From contig NC_063154.1 in the NCBI RefSeq assembly GCF_020921035.1, positions 26,855,948 to 26,919,947 on the forward strand: a stretch of 64,000 nt of DNA, given 5' to 3'. The position numbers and the translations under genes are program-made. Source of the DNA: Rhodamnia argentea. Taxonomy: Eukaryota > Streptophyta > Magnoliopsida > Myrtales > Myrtaceae. Shown in pieces: positions 14,460 to 25,334 of this stretch. The stretch's first letter is position 1; each line of letters begins with the position of its first letter. The notes below the pieces were generated by a model that saw only the letters and a program-made list of their open reading frames with translations, searched no databases and was not told the origin of the DNA.

Positions 14460-16130
14460 ATGGCTTTTCACGTCAGTCTGCTTCTCAAAGTCTTGCTCGT
14501 CCTCGCCATAGCCGCAACAGGTAAAATGTGGCTGTATGAATCTCTCTTGCATTAAGAAGAGCTAGTCGGATGAAGATCGTTTACCTCTCTTATGTGCTCT
14601 CATTTGGCGCCTTGGTTATTCTCGACAATTTGATCCGGTGATAAGCTTCGGAGCTAACTTTTCTCACTTGGGTCGACAGTTGAGATGAGTGGGGCGCCGA
14701 TGCGAGTACTGATGGGAGTACATCTCCGTCCGAACTTACTTAGGACAGCATGCTTGCCTTCCATGTGTTTTTACCGAACTGTAGGTTCTTAGTACGTGAA
14801 GCATAAAATAGATTCTTGTCCTTGTTTTTTGGTTTTGTAATCAGAAGTAGCCTCTCAAGAGACCAGAAAATTTACTATAGAAAACAACTGCAACGAGACT
14901 GTGTGGCCCGGGATAACAAATAGCGAAAGTTTTAACGGCAGTATCTTCGCATTGAAACCGGGCCAATCTGCCGTCTACACTGCTTCGGCCCCTTGGTCTG
15001 GGCGGATATGGGGCCGAACCGGTTGCGATTTTGATAAGAACGGCAGCGGCAAGTGTCAAACTGGTGGATGTGGCACTTCCTTGAACTGCACTGGGCCCGG
15101 GACCCCGCCTGTTTCGATTGCCGAGTTCACCCTCGGAGGACTGGATTATTATGACGTTAGCCTCGTGAACGGCTTCAATTTGCCGATAGTGATAAAAACC
15201 CTAAATGCTAAGGGAAATTGCAGCAACGCAGGGTGCGACCGAGATTTGAGAACGAATTGCCCCTCGGAGCTCGCCGTTAAGTCCGATGGGAAGGTGATTG
15301 CTTGCAATAGTGCATGCGATAAGTTCAACACGGATGAGTATTGTTGCAGGGGCGCGTTTGGAACCGCGGACACTTGCCAGCCAAGTAACTACTCAAGGGC
15401 TTTCAAGTCTGTCTGCCCAGATGCTTATAGCTACGCGAAAGACGATAAGACGAGCCTCAAAACTTGTGCTAGCCCAGATTTCGTCGTGAGCTTCTGCTCA
15501 TCGAGGTAATTCTTGCGACATCTGTTCTCGTTTCGTTGTTTTGATACAACCACTGCTGCTTCATTATCATTTACTTGGGAACATTGAGAAGTTGTAGGAC
15601 TGCCATTTTCAGAGTCCTAACCTCACATCTTTTCAAAATTTCTAGTCTACACCAAAAGTTAGTGTTAACCCTCGGAAAAAATGAAATGCTTAACTTATGC
15701 AGATTCAATTTATTTGTGAAATACCAATACCGATAATCAGTAAATGCTAGCTTCCCATAAGGGGTTGACATTGTTGCTGCTCTCCCCATGAACCAAGCCA
15801 ATTAGATGAAACCCGATCCAACATAATATTTTATAAGACCTGGTTTTGAACTGTTCATGTAACCGGCTTGTACGCAATTCAATCTGGACCGGGTTTCATC
15901 CAATGGGCTCAAACTCGAGACATTATTTTAAAGGACATGTTATTTTACCGGCTCATCAAACATCTGTGCCTTTTGAATACAGGAATGGAACTGTATGCTC
16001 TTATCATGACAGTACATTGAAATGCAATGGATCAGCCGATTTGAGGGCATCCTTCAATGGATGGTGGTTTCTGGTGATCATACTGCCCGTGATCGTCAGT
16101 TCCCATCATTTTTTGGGGTTCATTATGTAA
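14460..16130 (+). CDS. Thaumatin-like protein (PR-5 family)
   Basis: Secreted defence-type protein of the thaumatin/osmotin family. Exons 14460-14520 and 14845-15509 give 241 residues: a signal peptide (LLLKVLLVLAIAA, cleavage near residue 24) and a thaumatin domain with the full set of 16 cysteines, ending VVSFCSSR and TAA. The TAA overlaps a splice donor (AG then GTAATT at 15506). If used, intron 15506-15982 joins exon 15983-16130 in frame and gives 289 residues with a hydrophobic C-terminus. I give the span of the three-exon form; the two-exon form is equally possible. Of the acidic-cleft residues, Arg78, Glu114 and Asp124 are kept, but the usual second Asp is Asn129 and the TGDC motif reads TGGC (Gly95). 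Confidence 0.85.
15983..16130 (+). other. Putative third exon of the thaumatin-like gene, hydrophobic tail
   Basis: The segment is preceded by an acceptor (GAATACAG) and encodes a 48-residue extension. It has two cysteines, an N-G-S-A-D polar stretch and a final hydrophobic run (WWFLVIILPVIV) before TAA. This layout resembles a GPI-anchor signal or a single membrane anchor. Exon status is inferred from phase compatibility and the donor at 15506, not proven. Confidence 0.5.
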
Positions 16131-16484
16131 ATCGATTTCTCGAATCTGTACATTGACGTGATCGGGATTGAGTCGAGACTATAATCTGAAGATGTTTCTG
16201 GTTTCCGAACAACTCGTGTGATTTAAGCGGTGCTGAGCTCAATAACAACAAAACTGTTGATGCTCATATCGTGATATATAGTGTTAGCTATATGCACAGA
16301 GAAGTACATGAATGTGTAAACGCAAGGGAAGAAGTGCAGGTATATGCTGTGATTGTTTATTGTTGATTCATGGCAGCCTTTTGATTGAAGAATTTTTGTT
16401 GGGTCCATTGTCGGATAAAGAGCACGAGTCATAGTCACACCTTCAACGGTAAATCATTGAAAATAAATAGTGAATGTATAGTTA

Positions 16485-16805
16485 TTTAAGGGTGCTTATG
16501 GTAACATTTGGAACAATTTTTTAGCAGAAATGATTTTTTCCTAACTTTGTACTCGGGAACAGTTTTTGAGTAGAAGAACACGCTTGATAACTGCACAAAA
16601 TTTATGTTCTCGGAATAGAAAAAGAATATAAATGTGTTTGGTACGATCCTAAAAATTTCTATTTCCAATTATTTTTTATTTTATTATAAGATGTCAGTGG
16701 AGGCGGTGGGGATCGGTGAGGAAAGAAGAAGCTACTTTTTTTTATTCTTATTTATGTTCCCGGGAATAGAAATATCAATTGACGCACCCAAACAAGCTTA
16801 TGTTC
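16485..16805. repeat. Short MITE-like element
   Basis: GGGTGCTTATGGTAACATTT near the left end is answered by CGCACCCAAACAAGCTTATG near the right end, imperfect inverted repeats of a type common in plant spacers. The interior is T/A-rich without coding capacity. Confidence 0.4.
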
Positions 16806-16984
16806 TTATTACGTTCCGGGGAAAAAAAAATAAACTGTTTGATATCTCTGCTCGTTGTCCTCCTGTTACTCACCAATCCCCTCTTTGAACCCTTGTTATC
16901 CCTGTTCTCAAGTGACATCTTTAGTCAAGAATTCCACCAAGAGTGATAATGCCTTGTATACACATTTCAGACATCATCACATTC

Positions 16985-17400
16985 GAGGAAAATTGCTAAA
17001 AAAAGACCTAAATTTATTGCACTTGTATTAATTTAGTCTTAAACCTTTTAACTTGATCGTTTGAAGATTGCCAGTTCAGTCCTAAACTTTTCATTTGTAC
17101 CAATTTAATTCTAAATATTTTTTTTTTATGATTTTCCAATTTAATCATTCCAACTAACTCTGACAGAAAAATACTTATGTGGCGGTATAGTTAGCACCGA
17201 TCGTCCTACGTAGCATGGTTGGTGTTGATGCGGCTAGTTTTTTAATATATGTACATTTTTCTTTATAACTATTTTTTTTTTCTTTTTTTTCTTTTTCTTT
17301 CGTAGTTTGGGCAAGGGAATCCATGCCCTCACTAGTTAGCCGGCCCTCACCGGCTAAGCAAATATTTGACATGTCCCCCCTCTTCTAGGTTCATCACAAG
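16985..17400. repeat. Partial copy of the 13008-13790 element
   Basis: The left-arm phrases recur (CCTAAATTTATTGCACTTGT, CTTAAACCTTTTAACTTGAT, then GTCCTACGTAGCATGGTTGG), followed by the start of the GC-rich core (GGCAAGGGAATCC-like). The right arm is missing and the plastid-derived patchwork begins just after it, so the copy is truncated or was broken by insertion. Confidence 0.5.
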
Positions 17401-17416
17401 GGAAACGTAAATACAT

Positions 17417-17476
17417 GCCTATGACTTTGTTTCCCGGGAGATCCGTGCAGCGGAAGATCCTGAATTTGAGACTTTC
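17417..17476 (+). pseudogene. psbD: Plastid-derived psbD fragment
   Basis: The frame at 17417-17476 encodes AYDFVSREIRAAEDPEFETF, a conserved stretch of the photosystem II D2 protein with one Gln to Arg change after the Ser. Similarity then stops and the frame closes with a TAA shortly after. Twenty codons of a plastid gene in nuclear sequence indicate plastid DNA that was transferred and has decayed. Confidence 0.8.
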
Positions 17477-17654
17477 GCAAGAATGAAACTCAATGATTAA
17501 GCTTTGGATTTGAAATCACTGCTTATATACCTATTATTGACCATAATTCACAAGAACATTCTTTAGTCTGAAAAATGAAATATAGTATGCCCCGTCCTAT
17601 TTTATTTTGTTTTCCTCCCATAACCGTTCTTCCATCAAATATTCTGCTTTTTCC

Positions 17655-17732
17655 CGTAATCGATTAGTTAACATGTTGGTTAACCGTATTATGAAACACG
17701 GAAAAAAAAAATCATTGGCTTATCAAATTATC
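17655..17732 (+). pseudogene. rps7: Plastid-derived rps7 fragment
   Basis: The frame encodes [16 protein letters not shown], then Lys residues and SLAYQII, matching plastid ribosomal protein S7 near its N-terminus. One extra Lys codon sits in the A-run. Identity ends abruptly after this block, where a different plastid-like segment begins. Confidence 0.8.
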
Positions 17733-17734
17733 TT

Positions 17735-17833
17735 GAAAAGCGCAATACAATGGAGAGTTGTATGCTGCGTTCGGGAAGGATAAATCGCTCTCCAAAAGGA
17801 ATCTATTGATTCTCTCCCAATTGGTTGGATCGC
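17735..17833 (+). pseudogene. Probable plastid trnI-GAU intron fragment
   Basis: The text GTATGCTGCGTTCGGGAAGG followed by TCTATTGATTCTCTCCCAAT and TGGTTGGA resembles the 3' part of the trnI-GAU intron in the plastid inverted repeat. This rests on recollection of the plastid sequence. It directly abuts the rps7 piece although the two are separated in plastid genomes. Confidence 0.5.
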
Positions 17834-17963
17834 TTGGGAAAATAGAAGGAAACATGTATCACCCGCGCAAAACTCACTTCTCCTTCTCAATGGTATGTAT
17901 GCTCGGGATTTTTCGATAATGAAGATCTAATTCTAAGTTATGTTTCATGAAGGATCCGACAGA

Positions 17964-18043
17964 GTTTTCTACGTGAAGGAAGTAGGACTGCCTTACCAAT
18001 AGTGGAGACCCAATTGGGAGATGTTTCGGCTTATGTTCCTACA
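17964..18043 (+). pseudogene. atpA: Plastid-derived atpA fragment with internal deletion
   Basis: GTTTTCTAC (VFY) is followed at once by a GEGS-like codon run and then [19 protein letters not shown], a conserved segment of the plastid ATP synthase alpha subunit. In an intact gene roughly 20 codons separate VFY from GEGS, so there is an internal deletion. The frame ends at a TAA two codons later. Confidence 0.75.
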
Positions 18044-18590
18044 ATTGAATAATCTATAATAATTTGCATATATATCGAGATGGGCTAATTGTTCTCGGAT
18101 AGCACCCGCTCCAGTGTTTTTTGGTAATTGTCCTTCAAAAGCGTGTCTAGTTCGACGATTCGTTCGGTGGACAGGAGAGCAAGAGCATACGAGATCCCAT
18201 CATGTGTTCCTTACTTCTTCGTCGTTAATAGTCCAAGTCTCCTCCGGACAATTGATGCATTTGCGATTATACTCAAGGCCCGCCATTGCTTGTCTGTGAA
18301 AAAAGAGAAAGAGTCTAGAATCACCTGCCTTTTAACCAAATTAGTATAAGGCAGTTGTTAATTAAAATGACAAGCGTACCGTTATCGCTGAGTAGAGGTG
18401 GACTCAACCATTGCGCGATGACCCGATAGACCCCGATAGACTTTGGTCCGGTCGGACTGAAAGGTAAAATGAGCATGCTTGAGCAAGCAATTGCATTCTC
18501 ACGCCCCGCCTGCCCCCCTAGGCTCTTCTAGATGCAATCAATCTCTATATATACCCGTCGGAAACTTTTATACCCATTAGCAATCAATCA
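18044..18590. other. Possible further organelle DNA, not identified
   Basis: The stretch from about 18060 to 18350 has a base composition like the plastid pieces before it and no plant gene features. I cannot assign it to a named organelle locus. The rest up to 18590 is unremarkable spacer. Confidence 0.25.
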
Positions 18591-19520
18591 GGGTTTTTTT
18601 TTTTAAATATGGTTAAAAAAAATTACCATTTTACGTGTTTTTTTTTTAAATTTACCCATTTAGAGCATGTGCGCCTCTCAAAGAGGCGTATATGATTTTT
18701 TAATACTATCTTATCCTTGACGACAAACACATAATCTGCTAATTTGATAGTGTTATCTAAAACCCTAGTTGGCACCATAGGTTTTTGGAAGCTAACGGTT
18801 ACAAGAGGCACTTACTCTTTTAAGTGTCCAATTTGGTGGGACTCTAGCAACGCAAGCTCGCAATCTTTTATGAGACCAAATTTCCATGGACATGACCGGC
18901 GGCGCGTTTCTTCTTCATCTTCTTCTTTTCAAGCATGGCTGTGATGTGAATACATCATCAAAATAAGAAAATAGTCTATGCTTCCCATCACAGGATATGC
19001 CATCGTCATCTACACTTCCTATTCATCCGAAACTTCCTCATCCTCGGTACAACACTAGACCTGCCGAACAACGAAGATAACTCGATTTCAGTTCATGGAT
19101 TGTGATCTACTATTGCATTTTCTTTTAATCTGGATATTTCATCTTTATGTATCTTACCAATTTATTTTATGCGCTTTTCTTTTTATTTTTTTAGCAATTT
19201 TATCTATATCTATTAATTATATGTCTTAATAAATTTTAAATTAATTATTAATAATTACGTTATAAAAAGAAGGTTTACAAAGAAAAAAAAAGTTATATTT
19301 ATAAAGTTGTATAAATATAGATGTTATAAATAAACGTTATTATAAATATAAAAAGAAAAAAAGGTTAAAAAATAAATTTACGGCAAAAAAAAAAAAAAAA
19401 CGGGTGTGAGCCTCTATGGCAGGCGCAGCCTCTCAAAGAGTGCGCCTCTGACAAATTTTTTAAAAAATCATATAAATTGGTAATTCTTTTTTTTAATCAT
19501 ATTTTGAAAAACAAAGCCCC
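18591..19520. mobile_element. Terminal-inverted-repeat element with palindromic GC motif, about 0.93 kb
   Basis: The left end (T-rich run, ATATGGTTAAAAAAAATTACC, then GCGCCTCTCAAAGAGGCG) is mirrored at the right end (CCTCTCAAAGAGTGCGCCTC, then AATTGGTAATTC and AATCATATTTTG). The two ends are imperfect inverted repeats of roughly 100 bases. The interior is AT-rich with no transposase, so the element would be non-autonomous. Confidence 0.5.
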
Positions 19521-20208
19521 ATCAATTAACCAATTCATAAGCTTGCAGGTAGCCAATCTCTCCGGTCGTGCCTCTAAATTATAAAAAAGAGGAAAAAAGG
19601 AAAATATAAACAGGATCTCCCTTTCGCATTACTTTCAGGAGTTTATCCAGTTTATCCACTTGACCACAGGTACGGGGACGGTGCTCTTTTCGACAGTGCT
19701 TTAGATGCTTGCACTGGATCGAGAGCATCCGTTTCATGGCTTGTGGGAGTCCTGATCATCATATGCTCTTGACGATCACAGCGCCGTGCACTCTTCAGGG
19801 TTTCTTCTGGTATACCAATTTTGCAACCCCGCCCCATTTTTCTTGTTTTCCTTCTTCTATTTGAGTTGCAAATACGATATGATCATGTTCCTGGTTTCAG
19901 AACAACTTCTCATGCGATTTAGACCGCGCCAAGCATGATACAGGGTTTCAAGGTTCATTCCAGTATATACTCAGTAGTCAGTCCTAGTGATATCTCAAAG
20001 GGGCACAGACAAGTGTACTAGCAACTATTGCAAGGGAAAAAGAACAAGAAAATGCACATATATCCACAACGAACTCAAGAATGGCGAGCAATGTCGTTTA
20101 TCCGTGTCGGCTTAGCGGAAGAGAGCACAAGAAGTCCTAATAACGAGATCCTTTCAGAAATAATGTATGTACAAGAATTAGGAAGAAGTAGCAGGGAAGC
20201 TTCACTAC
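19521..20208. other. Spacer, no gene seen
   Basis: Contains the probable polyadenylation region of the following minus-strand DUF639 gene near its right edge. No protein-like frame was recognised. Confidence 0.35.
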
Positions 20209-23200
20209 TTATAGCTGATCGCCTCCTCTGAGATTACCTTGCGATCTTTCTTGTTTGTCAATTGCTGTTCTGTTGGGTGACCCGGATTCTTCATTTTGAT
20301 AAGGCAAGACTATGACCGGTGCTGCCGGTAACATGTCCCAACGTTCCTTTAGGAAACTCCTGAACCGCTGAACCGTTTCTTTCCGGAAGTCTAGCTCCCG
20401 TGTGAAGAGATCAAACAGAAGGAAACTAAAAATATATTTGAACGGCACAAGAAGCATGATTGTCGCCGAAGACAACAGAACCAGGGCAACCTCTGTCGTT
20501 ACCTGTAAAGAGGACAGTATTAGATATATACTCGAGTGAGAGAGAGGGGATCGGTCAAACATCAAATACAGATATCGAGAGACTAATGTCAGTATAGAGT
20601 GAAAGGTTTTAACTTAAAATCACGAGTCGAAGACTAAATTATACAGAGAAACCAGCAAAAGAACAAACCGCAGAAAGAATGTGATCATACAAGAATTGAA
20701 AGTAATGACAGCAGCATAGTTGTCAACTTGTTGCGACTCGAGACACAACCCTTATATAACAGTAGATTAGATAAAAGCAGGCCGGTCAAGTGTTACCAAT
20801 CGGGACAGCGCCAGTCATCTAAGTTGTGAATGGGATTATGTTAAGCCCTAACATCATTATCATAGACAACTAGGGATGGAAGCCCACGGCAATGCAGCAA
20901 GATGGAAAAGCATAACTAAAGATTCAAGAAATAGTAATTTTGAGATGATAACCATATACTCAATAGTCGACTATTCCGAGAGTCAATACATACGTGAATT
21001 TGGTGAAGATAATAACTTAAGTGAGCCATAAACCAGAGCTTCTCAAGTTGATTGCTCCAGGATTATGCTAAAAACACGAGCTAGGAAATTGAGCAGTGGT
21101 GATAACTGTAGCATAAATTAGTATGACACCTCCTGAGTATTGGCCAAATTAAGGTGACACCCTGGTGTTTATAGAAACTAGACTAATACCTCTAACAGAG
21201 CTAAAATAAAATAAAATAAAATAACTTTGTTAAAGTTTTCGTTTGACTTTCTTTATCCAACTGAAAGCGCTGATACGAATGCAATGAGTCCTCGTACAAA
21301 ATCCATAACGACTCTAAGCATCATGCCCATAGGATACAAAGCTTGCAAGAAAGGAAACAAGCTTAACACACGTCCTAAGCAAAAACCAGAGCGAAGCGCC
21401 TGCATAGTGGATTGAGTCTATTTCATTTTGGCTAGCTTTCAAGCCTATGACATGATGCCACACGCTATTATGAGCTGTATAGGAGGATAGATTACACCAA
21501 CAATTTCAGTTTACTAGGATGAAATAGAAGAGAACTAGGAACTTTTTGTTAATCTTTTCTCGGTCTAATAAGAGGTTACAGCCTACTTATAAAAGTAAAG
21601 ATCTAATCAAAAACAAACTCAGAATGTGCCACAGTAACTTACTTTGATTTGAAAAATGTAACTTGTACTAATTGTCAAATAGACAATATGTTGAAGGAAC
21701 TAAATCCGCAAAGTTAAAAAGAAAAAACAAGTGTAACTTTTCCTAAGAAAATCTGTTTCACGCTCTTCCAGTTTTAGATCTTCACTACCCCTCTAGTAAG
21801 GTAGAACTTTAATACTAAATGCACCTAGAAAATGATCGGAACTAATTGTTTTCTTGTCTCAACTTTTTTTCATTTCAGGTGGAACTATATACAGTAATAT
21901 GCACTTTGATATGACAGGGAAAAAAAGTCTCACATCATGTACTATATCAGAAGAAAAGTCATTGAATGGACCCACAAAAATCACCTGACACAAATTGGAT
22001 TTACTTAGATGCCCATGCACATGCGATATTACAATGAAGATGCAAGTGAAAAAGGGCAAATGAAATAAGCAAAGTTCTTTGACAATAAGAAAAATCTCGA
22101 GTACCATTGGAGAGGTACATGATAGAGTGCAATGGCACAAAATGATCCATGCATCCAACTATTCTGAGTGAGAAAAGGCTATTGGTATCTGTTCTTGCTT
22201 TTATCTTATAGAAGCCGAAAAAAACAATGTTCAGGAGTGCTGATAAAATGCTGTAAGGAAAGAACTTCTGTTAGTATGTCATGTTAACATACCTGAGGAT
22301 GACCAGCAAGCACAATCGTTTGTACTTTTAGAAGTAAAATATTCAGATTCTGGAGACCGTACTCAACATCACGCATAGCATCTTTCAAAGCTACGATTTT
22401 TTCAATGGTATTCGAAGGTGGCTGATCACGAATTGTAACTGATCCAAAAGATCTGCCGAGGCGGCCCTGCCCTTTTAATCCTTTTAATGTCAGCATAGCA
22501 GCTGCAAGAATAATTAATGTTGATGGAAATATATATGACCATAAATTCCTGCAAAGCATCACGTCGCCAATGAGTGCTAAGAGAATAAGACTACTTAAAA
22601 AATAATCAAAGACGGAGTGCTAAAAGTAAGACTACTTGAGAAATCATAAAAATAAGTGTCATCTTGTAATCTCCAAGGTACAGAAGGCAAATTCTAATTT
22701 TTTTGAGTTTTTTAGCATCAAAATCTGCATCTTCTATGTCAAATAGGAAGAATGTTTTTAACAATTGTGTTCACCTAAATAGTTAAAAGTAGGCACAAAT
22801 CATTTAAGAATTAGTTCAAAGTACTAATTTCAGAGGAAGGACAAGCTGCGCAGATGAAATATATAAATCCCAACTTGTCAAGTTATAGTTGTAATGCACA
22901 ATGATAATAGGCCATTGCCAAAAGAATAATGATAAAAGGGCCTCTGATATTTATATTCAATGCAAAAAGGGCTTCAATAAATAGAGACACAGAGACAATC
23001 AGCATCATAGTAGACATACTAGAAGAGTTTCGACAGCTGATGATAATGTTGCAGGTATGTACAAAGTACACAATACGCTTGTATTTCGTAAGTTCTAGTG
23101 ATTGCAATGCATGTTTGTTCTCTAAATCAAGTATTATCTTCGAAATAGTTGGAAGAAAACTTCAAACGTTTCTCTCCATGACAAGGATAGAGGAGTGTCA

Positions 23201-25299
23201 AAAGCCTACCTGAATATCAAGGTATATGCACATGCAAGAAATGAGATGGTGAGGTGAGGCTCCTCCCAGCGTCTGAGCCTTTCAAAACTTCTGATAGGGA
23301 TTGTCAAAGGAAATATAATTTCCTGCAAAATGAAATATTTTTTATTGAAAAAACAATAGTTTGAAGATCTTCAAATACCACAGTAAGAAGCACCAAGTTA
23401 ACTTCTGTTGATCAATAAGAGGAAATCCAATAGCGACAGCACCAAGGAGCAACAACCCCAACACACACACACACCCCCAAACAAAAAAAAAAAAAACCAA
23501 AACCATGTATATAAATAAAGAGAACGAAAGAAGACAAAAGCACAACCATCTTCCCCCAGATGCAAAAATAATTGACAGTCAAGTGTAGCCAACGAGTCGG
23601 ATCATTTTTATCAAGTCTCCATTGATGATTAAGCAGCAAGTGCAGTGACCATGGAAATAGAGTTAACGGTTTGTGAAGCCATTTGAAATAGGACAAAATG
23701 GATGTAATTTATCCACATGTTACCTAAACATGCAGGGAGACAACAAGAGTCTTGACCTAGTTGAGGCTTGAGAGACAGGTCACACATTTGCAATATACTA
23801 GCAATGTCAAAGTCAGCATTTGCCACTTAGTTCTTTCAAGCGAGTAAAATGCACTAAGTGCTATTGGACACCAAGATGTACTTGCATTCTCAAGTCCACC
23901 ACACTGGCACCTATCCCTACTCCATGTCTTGCCTTCATGGTTTGGAACTTAATCATGTTGAATCCTTCCTCTCTGCCCTTTCCAGTATCAATCTTGGTGG
24001 TTCAAGGGAGACAAACTTCTTCGGAGTCTCCTTCTGTTGGGCTGCCACTTGGTATAAATTTCTGTTTATCTTAGAAAGTGAATTTTTGTTTTGATTGATT
24101 GGAGTTGCACGAGGTGCTCTAGGGAATTCACAAAGCATTTAGTTCTTTAATCCAATATTGGTCAATAATTCTGGCATTTCATTGCCAACAGTTGTTTCAG
24201 TGCTGCAACTCTTCTTCCTCCTGCTCTCACCTTTCCAAAAAGGCTCAGCTTGTTGGCTCCACTTTGTCTCATGTGGTGCATTGGAGATGAATGGAATAAG
24301 AAACAATTTGAAGGATCTAAATCTTCATCTCTTTTCATTAGGTATCAAACCTTCAGGTTGATTAATCTCTAGCAATGCAAGCAAATCGCCCCACCACATG
24401 AATCAGGTAAGGCTTTAATACAAAGGTAAGAGCACCAAAACTATGAGCGGAGACCCGACTAAGAACTGGACCATTAAGCCAAATTGTTCAGGGTTAGGAT
24501 CTGAATCAGTCTTCAAACAATTGTATTTTCTTGATTTTAACTCCATGCTCTGGTCTTACTATGAATTTGGGTGGTCTCTTCTATTTATTTTTTTCATCTG
24601 TTCTTGTATCGACTAGTTTCATTTTCAGTAAAAGTTTATCTTACAAAGAACGGATTCCCTCTTGTCTATCCTATGCATTCCGTTTATAGACATTTACTGA
24701 GTGATGCGGGAGCATTAATCACATTTTTAACTCCTCTGGTCAACAACTCATGTTGGCACTCAACTCATACAGTGAAAATCAGGAAAAGTAAAAGGTAACT
24801 GCTCCTTCTCATCCAAATTCCCTGTTCTGAACTTTTATCATTTTGAGCTATCCCTCCTGAAAAGTTTTGTCACTAAGCCTCTTTCTTTCCAATCATAAAT
24901 TTAGTGATTCTCTTTTGGCCAGACAATTTGTTTCTTTTTACTACCTCAGTTATGTTCCATCTACCATCCTTTGGAATGCCGTGGCTTCCTACTCTTTGAT
25001 TTACAATTATATTGTTCGTCCTTTCTTTTTAACCATAGGTATTCTTTTGGGAGCAGAAGACGTTTCAAATACCACATATGGGTTACTCAGTAGAATATGG
25101 AGGTACTTATGGCATGACTCCCCAACCTAGATCCCGTTTCTTCTTTAGAGCAAAGGGGCCAAAAAGGTCTCATTTTCCTAGTACCTTATGAGGTTTACAC
25201 AGTTTGTATATCTCTTCACTAGTTCATTTATCAAAGATTATTTCCTGTCAAAATGGGAAATTGGATAACTTCTAACTTATTATGTTGTATTGCATGATT

Positions 25300-25334
<35 letters not shown>

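Noticed and set aside
23820-25130. Plus-strand frames inside the DUF639 intron
   Set aside because: No family similarity seen, and the frames are short and mixed with low-complexity sequence.
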